DNA from: Alteribacter lacisalsi
Lineage (GTDB): Bacteria > Bacillota > Bacilli > Bacillales > Salisediminibacteriaceae
Direction of reading: 5' to 3'
Length of the DNA stretch: 64,000 nt
Assembly (NCBI RefSeq): GCF_003226345.1
Contig: NZ_PDOF01000003.1
Span: forward strand, 558,001-622,000
Positions 53,476 to 61,312 of this stretch are shown piece after piece; the stretch's first letter is position 1; every line of letters starts with the position of its first letter. A program made the translations under genes and the position numbers. Below the pieces are notes generated by a model. The model was not told the DNA's origin and made no database searches. It worked only from the letters and a program-made list of their open reading frames with translations.

Positions 53476-54834
53476 TTGAACGATGCAACGAACAGCCTCC
53501 GATCAGCTCTAAACTCGCTGATTGAGGCCATCCCTAATGTTATTGTCGCCCTGCTGCTTCTGCTTCTCGCTTTTATTATCGCAACTGTGATAAGAGGTAT
53601 TATTGTAAAAGGCTTTACCAAACTCGGTGCCGACCGCGGTCTCGTAAAAGCCCGCGTGGCTTCAAATGAAGCACAGGGGAAGGAAATCCTGAAATCGATC
53701 GGAAGCGTCGTTTATTTCCTGATTTTTATCCTTTTCCTTCCAAGCATCCTCGACGCACTGAATATGCAATCTGTTGCACAGCCAATCACAAACATGGTCG
53801 AGCAGTTTCTGGCATTTCTTCCTAATGTATTTGCTGCCGCTCTTATTCTTGTTATTGGTTTCTTCATTGCTCGCCTCGTGCGCAATCTTATCCAGAATCT
53901 TCTTACGAGCCTGAAGATCGATCACTGGTTCGACCGCCTCGGTCATAGAAGAAAAACGGAAACAGCCACAGAGCCTGGACAAAGATCCGAGCCTGCGGTA
54001 AATAAGCATACTCTTGCGAGCGTGCTTGCCAATGTTGCTTTCGTTGTGATCCTGATTCCGATCATTACCGTTGCCCTTGAGGCCCTTAATATCGAGACAG
54101 TATCAGAACCAGTGACCAACGTACTTAATACGGTTCTTCTCATGATCCCGAACGTATTTGTAGCAATTATTCTGGTACTGGTCGGGTATTATCTGGCTAC
54201 GTTTATTTCTCAGCTTCTTACCGGGCTGCTTCACCGTACCGGAATCAATTCTGTGTATGATTTTGTCGGAATTGACCAGCCGGAAAACAGCCGGTTTGAT
54301 CTGGCAGCGATTATCGGCCAGGTGGTAAAAGTTTTAATCGTACTGTTCTTCACTGTTGAAGCACTGAATGTGCTCCAGCTTAATGTGCTCAATCAGATCG
54401 GTAATGCCATTATCGTTTATCTGCCGCTTCTGATCAGCGCACTTCTCATCCTCGGCCTTGCCTACCTTGGAGGTACACTGCTGCAGGGTGTCATTCGTAA
54501 ATATACGAAGAGCTCGTTTTCAGGGGCGATCGTAAAATATATCATCATTACATTTGCAGTCTTCATGGCGCTTGACCAGCTTGGTTTTGCTACGACGATT
54601 GTAAACATCGGCTTCCTTCTCATCCTTGGCGGTCTCAGCGTAGCCTTTGCCATTTCCTTCGGGATTGGCGGCCGCGAATTCGCCAAGCGCAACCTTGAGA
54701 AATTTGAGCGTAAAATCCAGCGCGACACTGGAGGCCCGGGTAATGGTCCTGGCGGTCCCGGAAACGGACCTGGCAATGGACTAGGTGGTCCTTCCGGCCC
54801 GACAAATAACCCTCCTGGCGGACCACGCGTATAA
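53476..54834 (+). CDS. Small-conductance mechanosensitive channel-related membrane protein (TM-helix repeats)
   Basis: The 452-residue protein has repeats of a conserved transmembrane helix motif (IPNVIVALLLLLLAF, LPNVFAAALILVIGFFIARL and IPNVFVAIILVLVGYYLA), as in CmpX-type relatives of MscS channels. The C-terminal segment FGIGGREFAKRNLEKFERKIQ recalls the MscS beta-domain entry. The last 40 residues are Gly/Pro/Asn-rich with GPGN and GGP repeats. The protein should release solutes under membrane tension or act as a scaffold. The start is TTG at 53476 after AAGGAGTG. A terminator follows. Confidence 0.8.
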   Translation: MNDATNSLRSALNSLIEAIPNVIVALLLLLLAFIIATVIRGIIVKGFTKLGADRGLVKARVASNEAQGKEILKSIGSVVYFLIFILFLPSILDALNMQSVAQPITNMVEQFLAFLPNVFAAALILVIGFFIARLVRNLIQNLLTSLKIDHWFDRLGHRRKTETATEPGQRSEPAVNKHTLASVLANVAFVVILIPIITVALEALNIETVSEPVTNVLNTVLLMIPNVFVAIILVLVGYYLATFISQLLTGLLHRTGINSVYDFVGIDQPENSRFDLAAIIGQVVKVLIVLFFTVEALNVLQLNVLNQIGNAIIVYLPLLISALLILGLAYLGGTLLQGVIRKYTKSSFSGAIVKYIIITFAVFMALDQLGFATTIVNIGFLLILGGLSVAFAISFGIGGREFAKRNLEKFERKIQRDTGGPGNGPGGPGNGPGNGLGGPSGPTNNPPGGPRV

Positions 54835-54853
54835 TACAAATGATAGAAAAAAG

Positions 54854-54890
54854 ACCGGCAGCCGTTTCCAGCGGCTAGCCGGTTTTTTTT
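54854..54890 (+). terminator. Intrinsic terminator after the MscS-related gene
   Basis: ACCGGC-AGCCG pairs with CGGCT-AGCCGGT around a short loop and is followed by eight T residues. Confidence 0.88.
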
Positions 54891-54917
54891 ATATATATTG
54901 CGCAATGACACTTGCAG

Positions 54918-54975
54918 GCATCGCCATGGAAAGCGAACGGCGGGCGTGCAGCGAAGCTTATGCACTGCACATTTC
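54918..54975. repeat. Short fragment of the GC-rich dispersed element
   Basis: GGAAAGCGAACGGCGGGCGTG, read from 54929, resembles one end of the dispersed element at 48418 and 21070. The rest is missing. It lies between the channel terminator and the convergent methyltransferase gene. Confidence 0.4.
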
Positions 54976-54990
54976 AAGAGCAGCTTCCGC

Positions 54991-56181
54991 TTATTTCTTT
55001 CGAATAAATAGCACTTTCAGGTAGTCACCTTCCGGAAAAGCAGGGTGAACGGTAAAATCCTCGGGAAGGGAATGTTCTTCAATCAGTTTGTATTTCCCGC
55101 CAGTCTCACTGAAAGCCTGTTCAATAAAACCTTTAAACTTTTTCATTGGCACTTTTGCCGCGTTCGTCGAAGCCACAATGACACCATCGTCTTCTGTTAC
55201 TGTGATCGCCTGCTTCAGCAGAGCCGTGTAGTCCTTTTCCGCACTGAATGTCTTCTTTTTTGAACGGGCAAAACTCGGCGGGTCAAGTACAACAGTATCA
55301 AAGGCGAGTCCCTTCTTTACTGCGTAGTTAAAGTAGTCAAACACGTCCTGGACGACAATATTATGTGCCTCGTAATCAAGACCGTTTACGCTGAACTGCT
55401 CGATCGTCTTTTCGTAACTCCGATTGGCCAGATCCACACTTGTCGTATGGGCTGCACCGCCGGCTGCTGCAAACACAGAAAAAGCGCCTGTATATGAAAA
55501 CGTATTAAGCACCGTGCGCCCCTCAGAATAATGGTCTCTGATCGACCGGCGGACATGCCGCTGGTCAAGAAAGACGCCAGTCATGGCACCTTCGTTCAGG
55601 TAAACCGCAAAAGTCAGACCGTTTTCTTTCACAAGAATCGGAAAGCTGCCCCGTTCTCCTGTAACGAAATCGTCATCATCAATATACTTGCCGCCTGATC
55701 TAAACCGCTTCTTCTCGTATATACCTTTAAATGACGTGACGCTTTCCAGTGCCGCTATGACTGTCTCTTTAAACGTATACATCCCTTCACTGTACCACTG
55801 AAGGAGAAGGTATCCGTCATAGTTGTCGATCGTCAGACCGCCGATCCCGTCGCCTTCACCGTTGAACATCCTGAACGCCGTTGTATCAGGGTCCTGAAAG
55901 AGCCCCGCACGTTTCTGGAAGGCAAGGTCAAACCGGTTCTCAAAAAAAGCCTGATCAATCCTCTCATCCTTATTTTGTGTAAGAACCCAGCCGTAGCCTT
56001 TATTCTGCCGACCGTAATAGCCTCTGCCGGCAAAGCTTCCTTTTTCGTCTTTCAGATATAGAATCGTGCCTTCTTCATTCAGTTTATTCGTACTCGCAAG
56101 CGCTTCTTTGAAAATAAGCGGATAGCCGCCTTTATACTTCCCGGCAAACTTCTGCCTGATCGTTACGTGTGTTTCATTCAT
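54991..56181 (-). CDS. Class I rRNA large-subunit methyltransferase, RlmI-like
   Basis: The 396-residue protein has an N-terminal PUA-like domain (about residues 1-70), a linker with VKENGLTFAVYLNEGAMTGVFLDQRHVR, and a Rossmann methyltransferase domain with VLNTFSYTGAFSVFAA (SAM-binding motif I) and VLDPPSFARSKK (catalytic motif IV). E. coli RlmI makes m5C1962 in 23S rRNA; the Bacillus homologue is YwbD. The ATG at 56181 follows ACGAGGATG. It is not linked with the yidC2 unit 205 bases away. Confidence 0.88.
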   Translation of the reverse strand: MNETHVTIRQKFAGKYKGGYPLIFKEALASTNKLNEEGTILYLKDEKGSFAGRGYYGRQNKGYGWVLTQNKDERIDQAFFENRFDLAFQKRAGLFQDPDTTAFRMFNGEGDGIGGLTIDNYDGYLLLQWYSEGMYTFKETVIAALESVTSFKGIYEKKRFRSGGKYIDDDDFVTGERGSFPILVKENGLTFAVYLNEGAMTGVFLDQRHVRRSIRDHYSEGRTVLNTFSYTGAFSVFAAAGGAAHTTSVDLANRSYEKTIEQFSVNGLDYEAHNIVVQDVFDYFNYAVKKGLAFDTVVLDPPSFARSKKKTFSAEKDYTALLKQAITVTEDDGVIVASTNAAKVPMKKFKGFIEQAFSETGGKYKLIEEHSLPEDFTVHPAFPEGDYLKVLFIRKK

Positions 56182-56223
56182 GTTCTCATCCTCGTTTCTC
56201 TTTCAGCTCTCTCCATTTTTTCA

Positions 56224-56256
56224 CGAAAAGCTCGTAAAAACAAATCGCGCTTTTCG
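56224..56256. repeat. Inverted repeat between yidC2 and the methyltransferase gene
   Basis: CGAAAAGC and GCTTTTCG form perfect 8-bp arms 17 bases apart, and TTTCGC/GCGCAAA words recur nearby up to 56325. It may be a short palindromic repeat or a site in the upstream region of the RlmI-like gene. Confidence 0.4.
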
Positions 56257-56340
56257 CAAATTTCGCTGCTGACAACAGTCATTTTTGATGCAAGTGGGCG
56301 TTTTCTGCGCAAATCGCTTCAGCCTCCCCGTAAAAACCTG

Positions 56341-56370
56341 AAAAGGGAGAAGCCTGCCGGCCCCTCCCCG
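56341..56370 (-). terminator. Probable terminator after yidC2
   Basis: On the minus strand GGGGAG pairs with CTCCC and is followed by UUUUC, about 20 bases past the yidC2 stop. Confidence 0.5.
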
Positions 56371-56386
56371 TCTTCTATCTTTATTT

Positions 56387-57205
56387 TTAAACCGTTGTAC
56401 GAGGCTCTGATGCCGTTTTAAGACTGCCTGCCTCTCTGTAGCGGTATTTAAAGAACAGTGTCTGACAAATCAAGAGCATCCCGCTTACCGACCAGTACAG
56501 CGGCAGGGCAGCAGCAACATTGAACGAAAACACTGCCATAATCACCGGAGTGAAGTAGCCGAGCACCGCCATCTGTTTCTGTTGCTGATCCGGCATGCCG
56601 GAAAGGGATACCTTAAACTGAATCAGGTATACAGCGCCGGCCACAAATGGCAGAATCATATCCGTCTGGCCGAGATTAAACCAGAGGAAGCTGTGCTGGG
56701 CAATTTCCGGCGTCCGCATGATCGCGTAGTAAAAGCCGATCATGATCGGAAACTGGATGAGCATCGGCAGACAGCCCATGGATGCGATCGGATTGAAATT
56801 ATGCGCCTTGTACAGGGCGATCATCTCGGTCTGCATTTTTTTCTGGGTTTCCGGGTCTTTTTTCCCTTTATACTTTTCCTTAATGGCGTCCATAGCCGGC
56901 TGGATATGGGTCATTTTTTCCCTGGCCGTCTGCTGGGATTTATACTGTTTCATCATCAGCGGCATAAGCGCCAGGCGAATGAGAAACGTCATAAATACCA
57001 GGGAGAGACCGTAATTTCCGGCGAACATGCCGGCAAAAAATTTAATCAGAAACGAGAACGGCCACACCACGTAATGGTTAAATACGCCGGTCGTACTCGC
57101 GTCGATAGGTTCAGTGGATACTCCGCAGCCTCCAAGAAACACCAGTAGCAGCAGAGCCGGTAAGAGCAGATACGGACGATAGGTAAACACAGATGTTTTT
57201 TCCAT
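56387..57205 (-). CDS. yidC2: Membrane protein insertase YidC2 (YqjG/SpoIIIJ family)
   Basis: The 272-residue protein begins with a lipoprotein signal (LLVFLGGCG) and has five transmembrane segments, as in Gram-positive YidC. Conserved blocks are NYGLSLVFMTFLIRLALMPL with the hydrophilic-groove arginine in the first core helix, LPMLIQFPIMIGFYYAI and the short C terminus. It inserts proteins into the membrane. The second YidC of B. subtilis, YqjG, is made only when insertion capacity falls. The start at 57205 (ATG) follows GAGGAGG, which lies inside a preceding membrane leader ORF and in a hairpin, as described for MifM control. A longer start would destroy that site. Confidence 0.92.
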   Translation of the reverse strand: MEKTSVFTYRPYLLLPALLLLVFLGGCGVSTEPIDASTTGVFNHYVVWPFSFLIKFFAGMFAGNYGLSLVFMTFLIRLALMPLMMKQYKSQQTAREKMTHIQPAMDAIKEKYKGKKDPETQKKMQTEMIALYKAHNFNPIASMGCLPMLIQFPIMIGFYYAIMRTPEIAQHSFLWFNLGQTDMILPFVAGAVYLIQFKVSLSGMPDQQQKQMAVLGYFTPVIMAVFSFNVAAALPLYWSVSGMLLICQTLFFKYRYREAGSLKTASEPRTTV

Positions 57206-57512
57206 AGATATCCTCCTCGCTTTCATTCATCTTTTCCAACGAGAAGGAAAAATAATCCGTATCATCTTCCGGTGCGTCTTTTCTTTTCATCATCCGCGTG
57301 AGCCAGCTCTGCCGTTCTTCTTTAAAAGCGGACGGACCTTCGGGAAGCTCTCGCCCGGCCGTACCGTCTGCCAGCCGTCTGCCGGCTGTATAACGGCTTC
57401 TGATCACAAGTTCCTGCGCCGTGACACTGATCAGGTGGGCACCTGCGACGGCAACGTAAATACTCAGTGATAAGAGAATCGGCACCAGTTCGTGATAATG
57501 TTCAAAAAACAT
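57111..57512 (-). CDS. MifM-like leader peptide that may sense YidC activity
   Basis: The frame has AAAGGAGGT seven bases before the ATG at 57512, so it should be translated well. It encodes 133 residues: an N-terminal membrane helix (ILLSLSIYVAVAGAHLISV), a soluble linker, then WLTRMMKRKDAPEDDTD near residues 70-86. This resembles the arrest region of B. subtilis MifM, where a Trp and later Met precede an acidic cluster. The gene sits just before yidC2, as mifM does. It overlaps the first 95 bases of yidC2 out of frame, an unusual feature. Arrest is inferred, not shown. Confidence 0.75.
   Translation of the reverse strand: MFFEHYHELVPILLSLSIYVAVAGAHLISVTAQELVIRSRYTAGRRLADGTAGRELPEGPSAFKEERQSWLTRMMKRKDAPEDDTDYFSFSLEKMNESEEDIYGKNICVYLSSVSALTGSAATGVSWRLRSIH
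57211..57248 (-). promoter_or_regulatory. Hairpin that sequesters the yidC2 Shine-Dalgarno site
   Basis: On the minus strand UCCUUCUCGUU (57248-57238) pairs with AGCGAGGAGGA (57221-57211) as an 11-bp stem with two G-U pairs and a 16-base loop. The second arm is the yidC2 ribosome site. The first arm begins nine bases past the Asp86 codon of the leader, so a ribosome arrested at the acidic cluster would open it. This matches the MifM mechanism. Confidence 0.75.
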
Positions 57513-57633
57513 CTGTGTTCACCTCCTTTATATGCTCGTCCTTGTTCTGATTCCATCATCGGTTAAATACCAGGTAAAGTCAAAAGCAGGTTTTGCCAGA
57601 CGGTGTCAGTCTGTCGACAGAATTTGATTTATT

Positions 57634-58896
57634 TCAGTGCCTTTTTTTCCGTGGGGAATGTTCTTTATTCCTGCGGTTCGATGGTTTCTGATTTCTGTTC
57701 CCTCTGCTCTGATTACGGGACGATGGCCTCCCCGGTTCCCTTTTACGGTCGGAATTTTTCTGGTCTGCCTGTAGCGGTTCGTCTGCATTTACTTCGCACG
57801 ATATTCTTTTTAACGGAAAGCCGATTCCCCGTTCAATTTGTTCCAGATGCATGCGGTCCTTCGGTGCGGCAAAGGTGATGGCAAGACCGTCCTTGCCCGC
57901 TCTGCCGGTCCGGCCGATCCGGTGTACATAGCTTTCTGTGTCGTGTGGAATATCGTAATTGTAGACGTGGGTGACCCCTTCCACATCAAGCCCACGCGCA
58001 GCCACATCGGTAGCCACTAAGAACTGAACTTTCATTTCCCGGAATCTTTTCATTACTTTTTCCCGCTTCGCCTGGCTCAGATCTCCGTGAAGTTCGTCCG
58101 CATTGTACCCGAATGCTTTGAGCTCATCACTCAGTTTTGCTGTGCGCCTTTTTGTACGGCAAAAGATAATCGCCAGAAACGGCTGGTGCTGATCGAGCAT
58201 CTTTCTGAGCGATGCCTGTTTGCGCCGGTCCGTCGTTTCCACGACCACCTGTTCTATTTCTTCCACTGTTATCCGGCGTGCGTCCACTTTTATGTGGGCT
58301 GCCTTTTTCATATACTGCTTTGAAAGAGTGCGGATTTCCTGTGGCATCGTAGCGGAAAACAGCATCATCTGCCTGTCTGCCGGCGTCTGGGTAATCACGT
58401 CCTCCACTTCGTTTAAAAAGCCCATATGAAGCATCTGATCAGCTTCGTCGAGAACGAGCATACGGACACGGTCCAGATCAATAGTGCCCCTTCTGAGGTG
58501 ATCAAGAAGCCTCCCCGGAGTGGCCACTACCAGATGAGCACCACGGCCGAGGCGGTGAAGCTGTTTTTCAATGTCCTGTCCGCCATAAACCGCGAGTGTT
58601 TTAATCTCGCTGCCCTGAACGGACGAAATGTCGTTTGTTATCTGAACAGCCAATTCCCGTGTCGGCGCCAGGATCAGTCCCTGCACTTCATCTGAAGAGG
58701 TATCGATCCGCTCAAGCATCGGCAGCACAAACGCAAGCGTCTTGCCTGTACCGGTCTGGGACTGGACGACTGCGTTTTCTCCCCGGTTTAAAACGGGAAT
58801 AACCTGCTCCTGCACCGGGGTCGGTTCTGTAATCCCTGCTTTTTCAAGTTTTGACACGAGTTGTCCGTCTATGCCAAGCTGCGTAAATCCATTCAC
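57634..58896 (-). CDS. DEAD-box RNA helicase (second paralogue)
   Basis: The 420-residue protein has Q motif ITEPTPVQEQ, SQTGTGKT (motif I), PTRELAVQ, TPGRLLDH, VLDEADQM (motif II), SAT, and [14 protein letters not shown] with [10 protein letters not shown]. It lacks the long Gly-rich tail of CshA, but ends in a basic Arg/Asn/Lys/Ser-rich segment. It is closest in outline to CshB/YfmL-type helicases, which work in ribosome assembly and cold adaptation; I cannot place it exactly. The start is GTG at 58896 after GGAGG. The leader contains a hairpin at 59028-59057. It is convergent with nothing close. Confidence 0.9.
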   Translation of the reverse strand: MNGFTQLGIDGQLVSKLEKAGITEPTPVQEQVIPVLNRGENAVVQSQTGTGKTLAFVLPMLERIDTSSDEVQGLILAPTRELAVQITNDISSVQGSEIKTLAVYGGQDIEKQLHRLGRGAHLVVATPGRLLDHLRRGTIDLDRVRMLVLDEADQMLHMGFLNEVEDVITQTPADRQMMLFSATMPQEIRTLSKQYMKKAAHIKVDARRITVEEIEQVVVETTDRRKQASLRKMLDQHQPFLAIIFCRTKRRTAKLSDELKAFGYNADELHGDLSQAKREKVMKRFREMKVQFLVATDVAARGLDVEGVTHVYNYDIPHDTESYVHRIGRTGRAGKDGLAITFAAPKDRMHLEQIERGIGFPLKRISCEVNADEPLQADQKNSDRKREPGRPSSRNQSRGNRNQKPSNRRNKEHSPRKKRH

Positions 58897-59265
58897 TGTT
58901 TCATCCTCCATTGTGCCATTCTGCACATCTATTCACTCTTAAACGATCCGAAAACGCCTGGCGCTTTCAGCCTTTTACTCGTCTATTTCCTGTTTTCCCG
59001 GTTCCGTTCATCCATAACATCATATATTCCGGCAAGGTCATTTGGGGCTTTGCCGGAGTGACTGAAGAGTATATGCTCAAATCCCCTTCTGGAGATTCGA
59101 GATTGTGTTCCTCCTCACACAACTTCTCTTCTCAGTATACCAGCCTTCTTAGCAGAACACCCGGTTTCATGATAAAATACGAACGTAGAGAAGGGTCTAA
59201 CCCTTGATCCTCAAGTAAACGGTTCTTTCTGGAGCCGTATGATGCCCGACTAAAGGAGATAAGAT
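58897..59265. other. Intergenic region with a hairpin, between helicase and ywbE
   Basis: This 369-base gap between divergent genes holds no supported gene. TCCGGCAAG at 59028 and CTTTGCCGGA at 59048 form a hairpin with one bulge; on the minus strand it would be in the helicase leader. GATAAAAT near 59170 may be the -10 of ywbE, with no clear -35. Confidence 0.4.
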
Positions 59266-59481
59266 ATGAACGGTCAAAACCGCAGCCGGATCAGACCCGG
59301 CCAGAAAGTCAGGATTGTCCTGAAAAAAGATCAACGCACCGGAACGCTTACAGATGGCGTTGTAAAGGATCTGCTCACAAAATCAGCCACTCATCCTCAC
59401 GGCATAAAAGTCCGTCTGCAGGACGGCCAGGTCGGAAGAGTAAAAGAAATTATAGAAGATGAAACAGACGGAGAGGCTTAA
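59266..59481 (+). CDS. ywbE: YwbE family protein (DUF2196)
   Basis: The 71-residue protein matches the YwbE/DUF2196 family. It has RIRPGQKVRIVLKKDQRTG and a central GTLTDGVVKDLLTKSATHPHGIKVRL, ending GRVKEII. It is a compact basic protein of the type that often binds RNA. Function is unknown. AAAGGAGATAAGAT before the ATG at 59266 fixes the start. It is transcribed away from the DEAD-box helicase and toward the convergent DNA glycosylase. Confidence 0.9.
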   Translation: MNGQNRSRIRPGQKVRIVLKKDQRTGTLTDGVVKDLLTKSATHPHGIKVRLQDGQVGRVKEIIEDETDGEA

Positions 59482-59531
59482 CCCTTTCCGTTTTTTCTGT
59501 TTTTTTGTGCCTTCTGCGTTCCTTTTACTGA

Positions 59532-60155
59532 TTACGTCACCGGCTTTTTGCTTTCATGTCTGGGCCTGGAAACAAAGGTATTATCCCTGATCCAGTAACG
59601 CCACGGATACTCTCTTGCCTCCCCGGTATTATGGATGCCGATCCGCGGTCCCGCAGCCACCTCGGACGTCGGTATTTCCCTGCCTGTACATATATAAAGT
59701 GGTCGTTCGTAAAAAACACCGCCGTAAACCTCTCTTGTGATGCCCATCGCCTTGGTTAACTTGCCCGGCCCGCTCGTGAGTTCACGCACCGGCCTTCCTT
59801 TACCGCGCCGCTTTTCCATCAGTTCCACCCCAGCCAAAGGCTCAACAGCACGGATTAAAACCGCCTCCGGAACTTCAGCCTGCCCGCTGACAACATTCAG
59901 AAGGCAGTGGGTGTGCATCACATAGGTATAAATTTTTCCCGGAACGTCAAACATGACCTCCGTCCGTTTCGTTCTGCGGTTCTGATAACTGTGTGCAGCC
60001 CGGTCCCCAGGGCCGATATAGGCCTCCGTTTCCACAATCATGCCTGCAGTCGATCCTGACGGTGTTTCATGGACGAGTGTTTTACCGAGGAGCGCCTGCG
60101 CGAGTTCAAGCGTCGGCTGTCTGTAAAATTCACGCGGAAGCATATGGCCTTTCAT
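59532..60155 (-). CDS. aag: 3-methyladenine DNA glycosylase (Mpg/AAG family)
   Basis: The 207-residue protein matches the eukaryotic-type alkyladenine glycosylase family found in Bacillus (YxlJ). It has ETEAYIGPGDRAAHSY with the catalytic Glu near the N terminus, a central TYVMHTHCLLNVVSG, and VLIRAVEPL followed by LTSGPGKLTKAMG. It removes alkylated purines from DNA, opening base excision repair. GGGGGAGGAC upstream supports the ATG at 60155. It is divergent from the YetF-like gene, a single gene. Confidence 0.93.
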   Translation of the reverse strand: MKGHMLPREFYRQPTLELAQALLGKTLVHETPSGSTAGMIVETEAYIGPGDRAAHSYQNRRTKRTEVMFDVPGKIYTYVMHTHCLLNVVSGQAEVPEAVLIRAVEPLAGVELMEKRRGKGRPVRELTSGPGKLTKAMGITREVYGGVFYERPLYICTGREIPTSEVAAGPRIGIHNTGEAREYPWRYWIRDNTFVSRPRHESKKPVT

Positions 60156-60295
60156 AGCGTCCTCCCCCCTTCTCTAATCTCCTTGGATTTTACCTGCAAA
60201 GTCCTTTTTCAGCAATTCCTCCTCAGACAATCAATATTTCATAGCCGTTATTGGAACAGTAAAAACAGACTCGTTCCTTCAGGGAGGAATTAAAC

Positions 60296-61018
60296 GTGGA
60301 GACACTTCAGGATATTGGTACGGTATTAGGAAGAATTGTAACGATCTTACCTCTTCTTTTAGTTATTGCCCTATTTATGGGGAGAAGAGCAATTGGGGAG
60401 CTCCCTGTTTTTGACTTTCTCATTATTATCACACTGGGCTCTGTTACCGGCGCAGACATCGCTGACCCGGATATTGACCACCTTCCGACTGCTGTCGCGA
60501 TTGCAGGAATCGGGGTTCTGCAGCGCATTACAGCTTCATGGAAAATCAAAAATCGGTCATTCGGACGGCTTATCACTTTTGAACCGGTAATCGTGATTAA
60601 GGACGGAAAGTTTCTGCAGAAAAATCTCAAGTCGATTCGTTTTACAATTGACAACGTTCTTCAAATGCTCAGAGAGAAAGATGTGTTTGACCCGGGTGAA
60701 GTGGATATGGCGGTGGTTGAAGCCAGCGGCTCGCTCAGCGTTTTGAAAAAGGAGCAGAAGCTTACGCCGGCATTTGAGGATCTCGAGCTTCGAAAAGCAT
60801 CGCCGAGCCTTTCCTTTCCGCTCATTGTAGAGGGAACCGTCTATCCATCTGTTCTGGATCACACCGGGTTATCAGAGCAGTGGCTCGATGACCAGCTGAC
60901 TGTACTGAACATCCACTCCACCGAGGAGGTATTTTTTGCCTCCGTTAACGAAAAAGGAGAGCTTCATGTGTCCCGTAATACAGAGGTTTCCATTAAAGAT
61001 CCCGGACTGTTTCACTGA
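60296..61018 (+). CDS. YetF family membrane protein (DUF421)
   Basis: The 240-residue protein has three hydrophobic helices in the first 95 residues, with FMGRRAIGELPVFDFLIIITLGSVTGADIAD being characteristic of DUF421. The soluble C-terminal domain includes PVIVIKDGKFLQKNLKSIRFT and VVEASGSLSVLKK. B. subtilis has several such proteins, such as YetF, YdfR and YrbG; a role in germination or membrane stress has been suggested for some. The start is GTG at 60296 after GGGAGG. It is separate from ilvE by a 294-base gap with its own promoter. Confidence 0.88.
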   Translation: METLQDIGTVLGRIVTILPLLLVIALFMGRRAIGELPVFDFLIIITLGSVTGADIADPDIDHLPTAVAIAGIGVLQRITASWKIKNRSFGRLITFEPVIVIKDGKFLQKNLKSIRFTIDNVLQMLREKDVFDPGEVDMAVVEASGSLSVLKKEQKLTPAFEDLELRKASPSLSFPLIVEGTVYPSVLDHTGLSEQWLDDQLTVLNIHSTEEVFFASVNEKGELHVSRNTEVSIKDPGLFH

Positions 61019-61071
61019 TTCTATATTTTTTACATTCTCACATAAACCAGCACACCTCAACAGCGCCAGTC

Positions 61072-61087
61072 ATGTAAGCGCTACCGC
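61072..61087. promoter_or_regulatory. Partial cre-like site upstream of the ilvE promoter
   Basis: ATGTAAGCGCTACCGC fits the cre consensus in its left half but has two mismatches at the right end. It lies about 50 bases before the -35 box. Its CcpA role is uncertain. Confidence 0.35.
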
Positions 61088-61133
61088 ATACTTCTGGCAA
61101 TTACAAATGTTCAGAATAATTGTATTTCTGGTG

Positions 61134-61162
61134 TTGACTCTCTTCCCCAAGGGCTGTAATAT
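61134..61162 (+). promoter_or_regulatory. Sigma-A promoter for ilvE-cstA
   Basis: TTGACT, a 17-base spacer and TAATAT match the consensus at five of six positions each. It would give a leader of about 140 bases before ilvE. The leader lacks a T-box TGGNACCGCG motif. Confidence 0.75.
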
Positions 61163-61312
61163 AAGCCTCATAACTTTTTTAAAAAACAGACGCAAACCGT
61201 TGGGAGACAAGGGATCGGCCTTCAATTCACGAAGACTGCTGTGCCCTTTTGTTTCATCTCGGCGTTTTAATCAATTACAGCGTCTCACTACTAAAGGAAG
61301 GAGTGGTTATGC

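Noticed and set aside
61163-61312. T-box riboswitch before ilvE
   Set aside because: The leader is short, has no TGGNACCGCG box and no terminator hairpin ahead of the gene.
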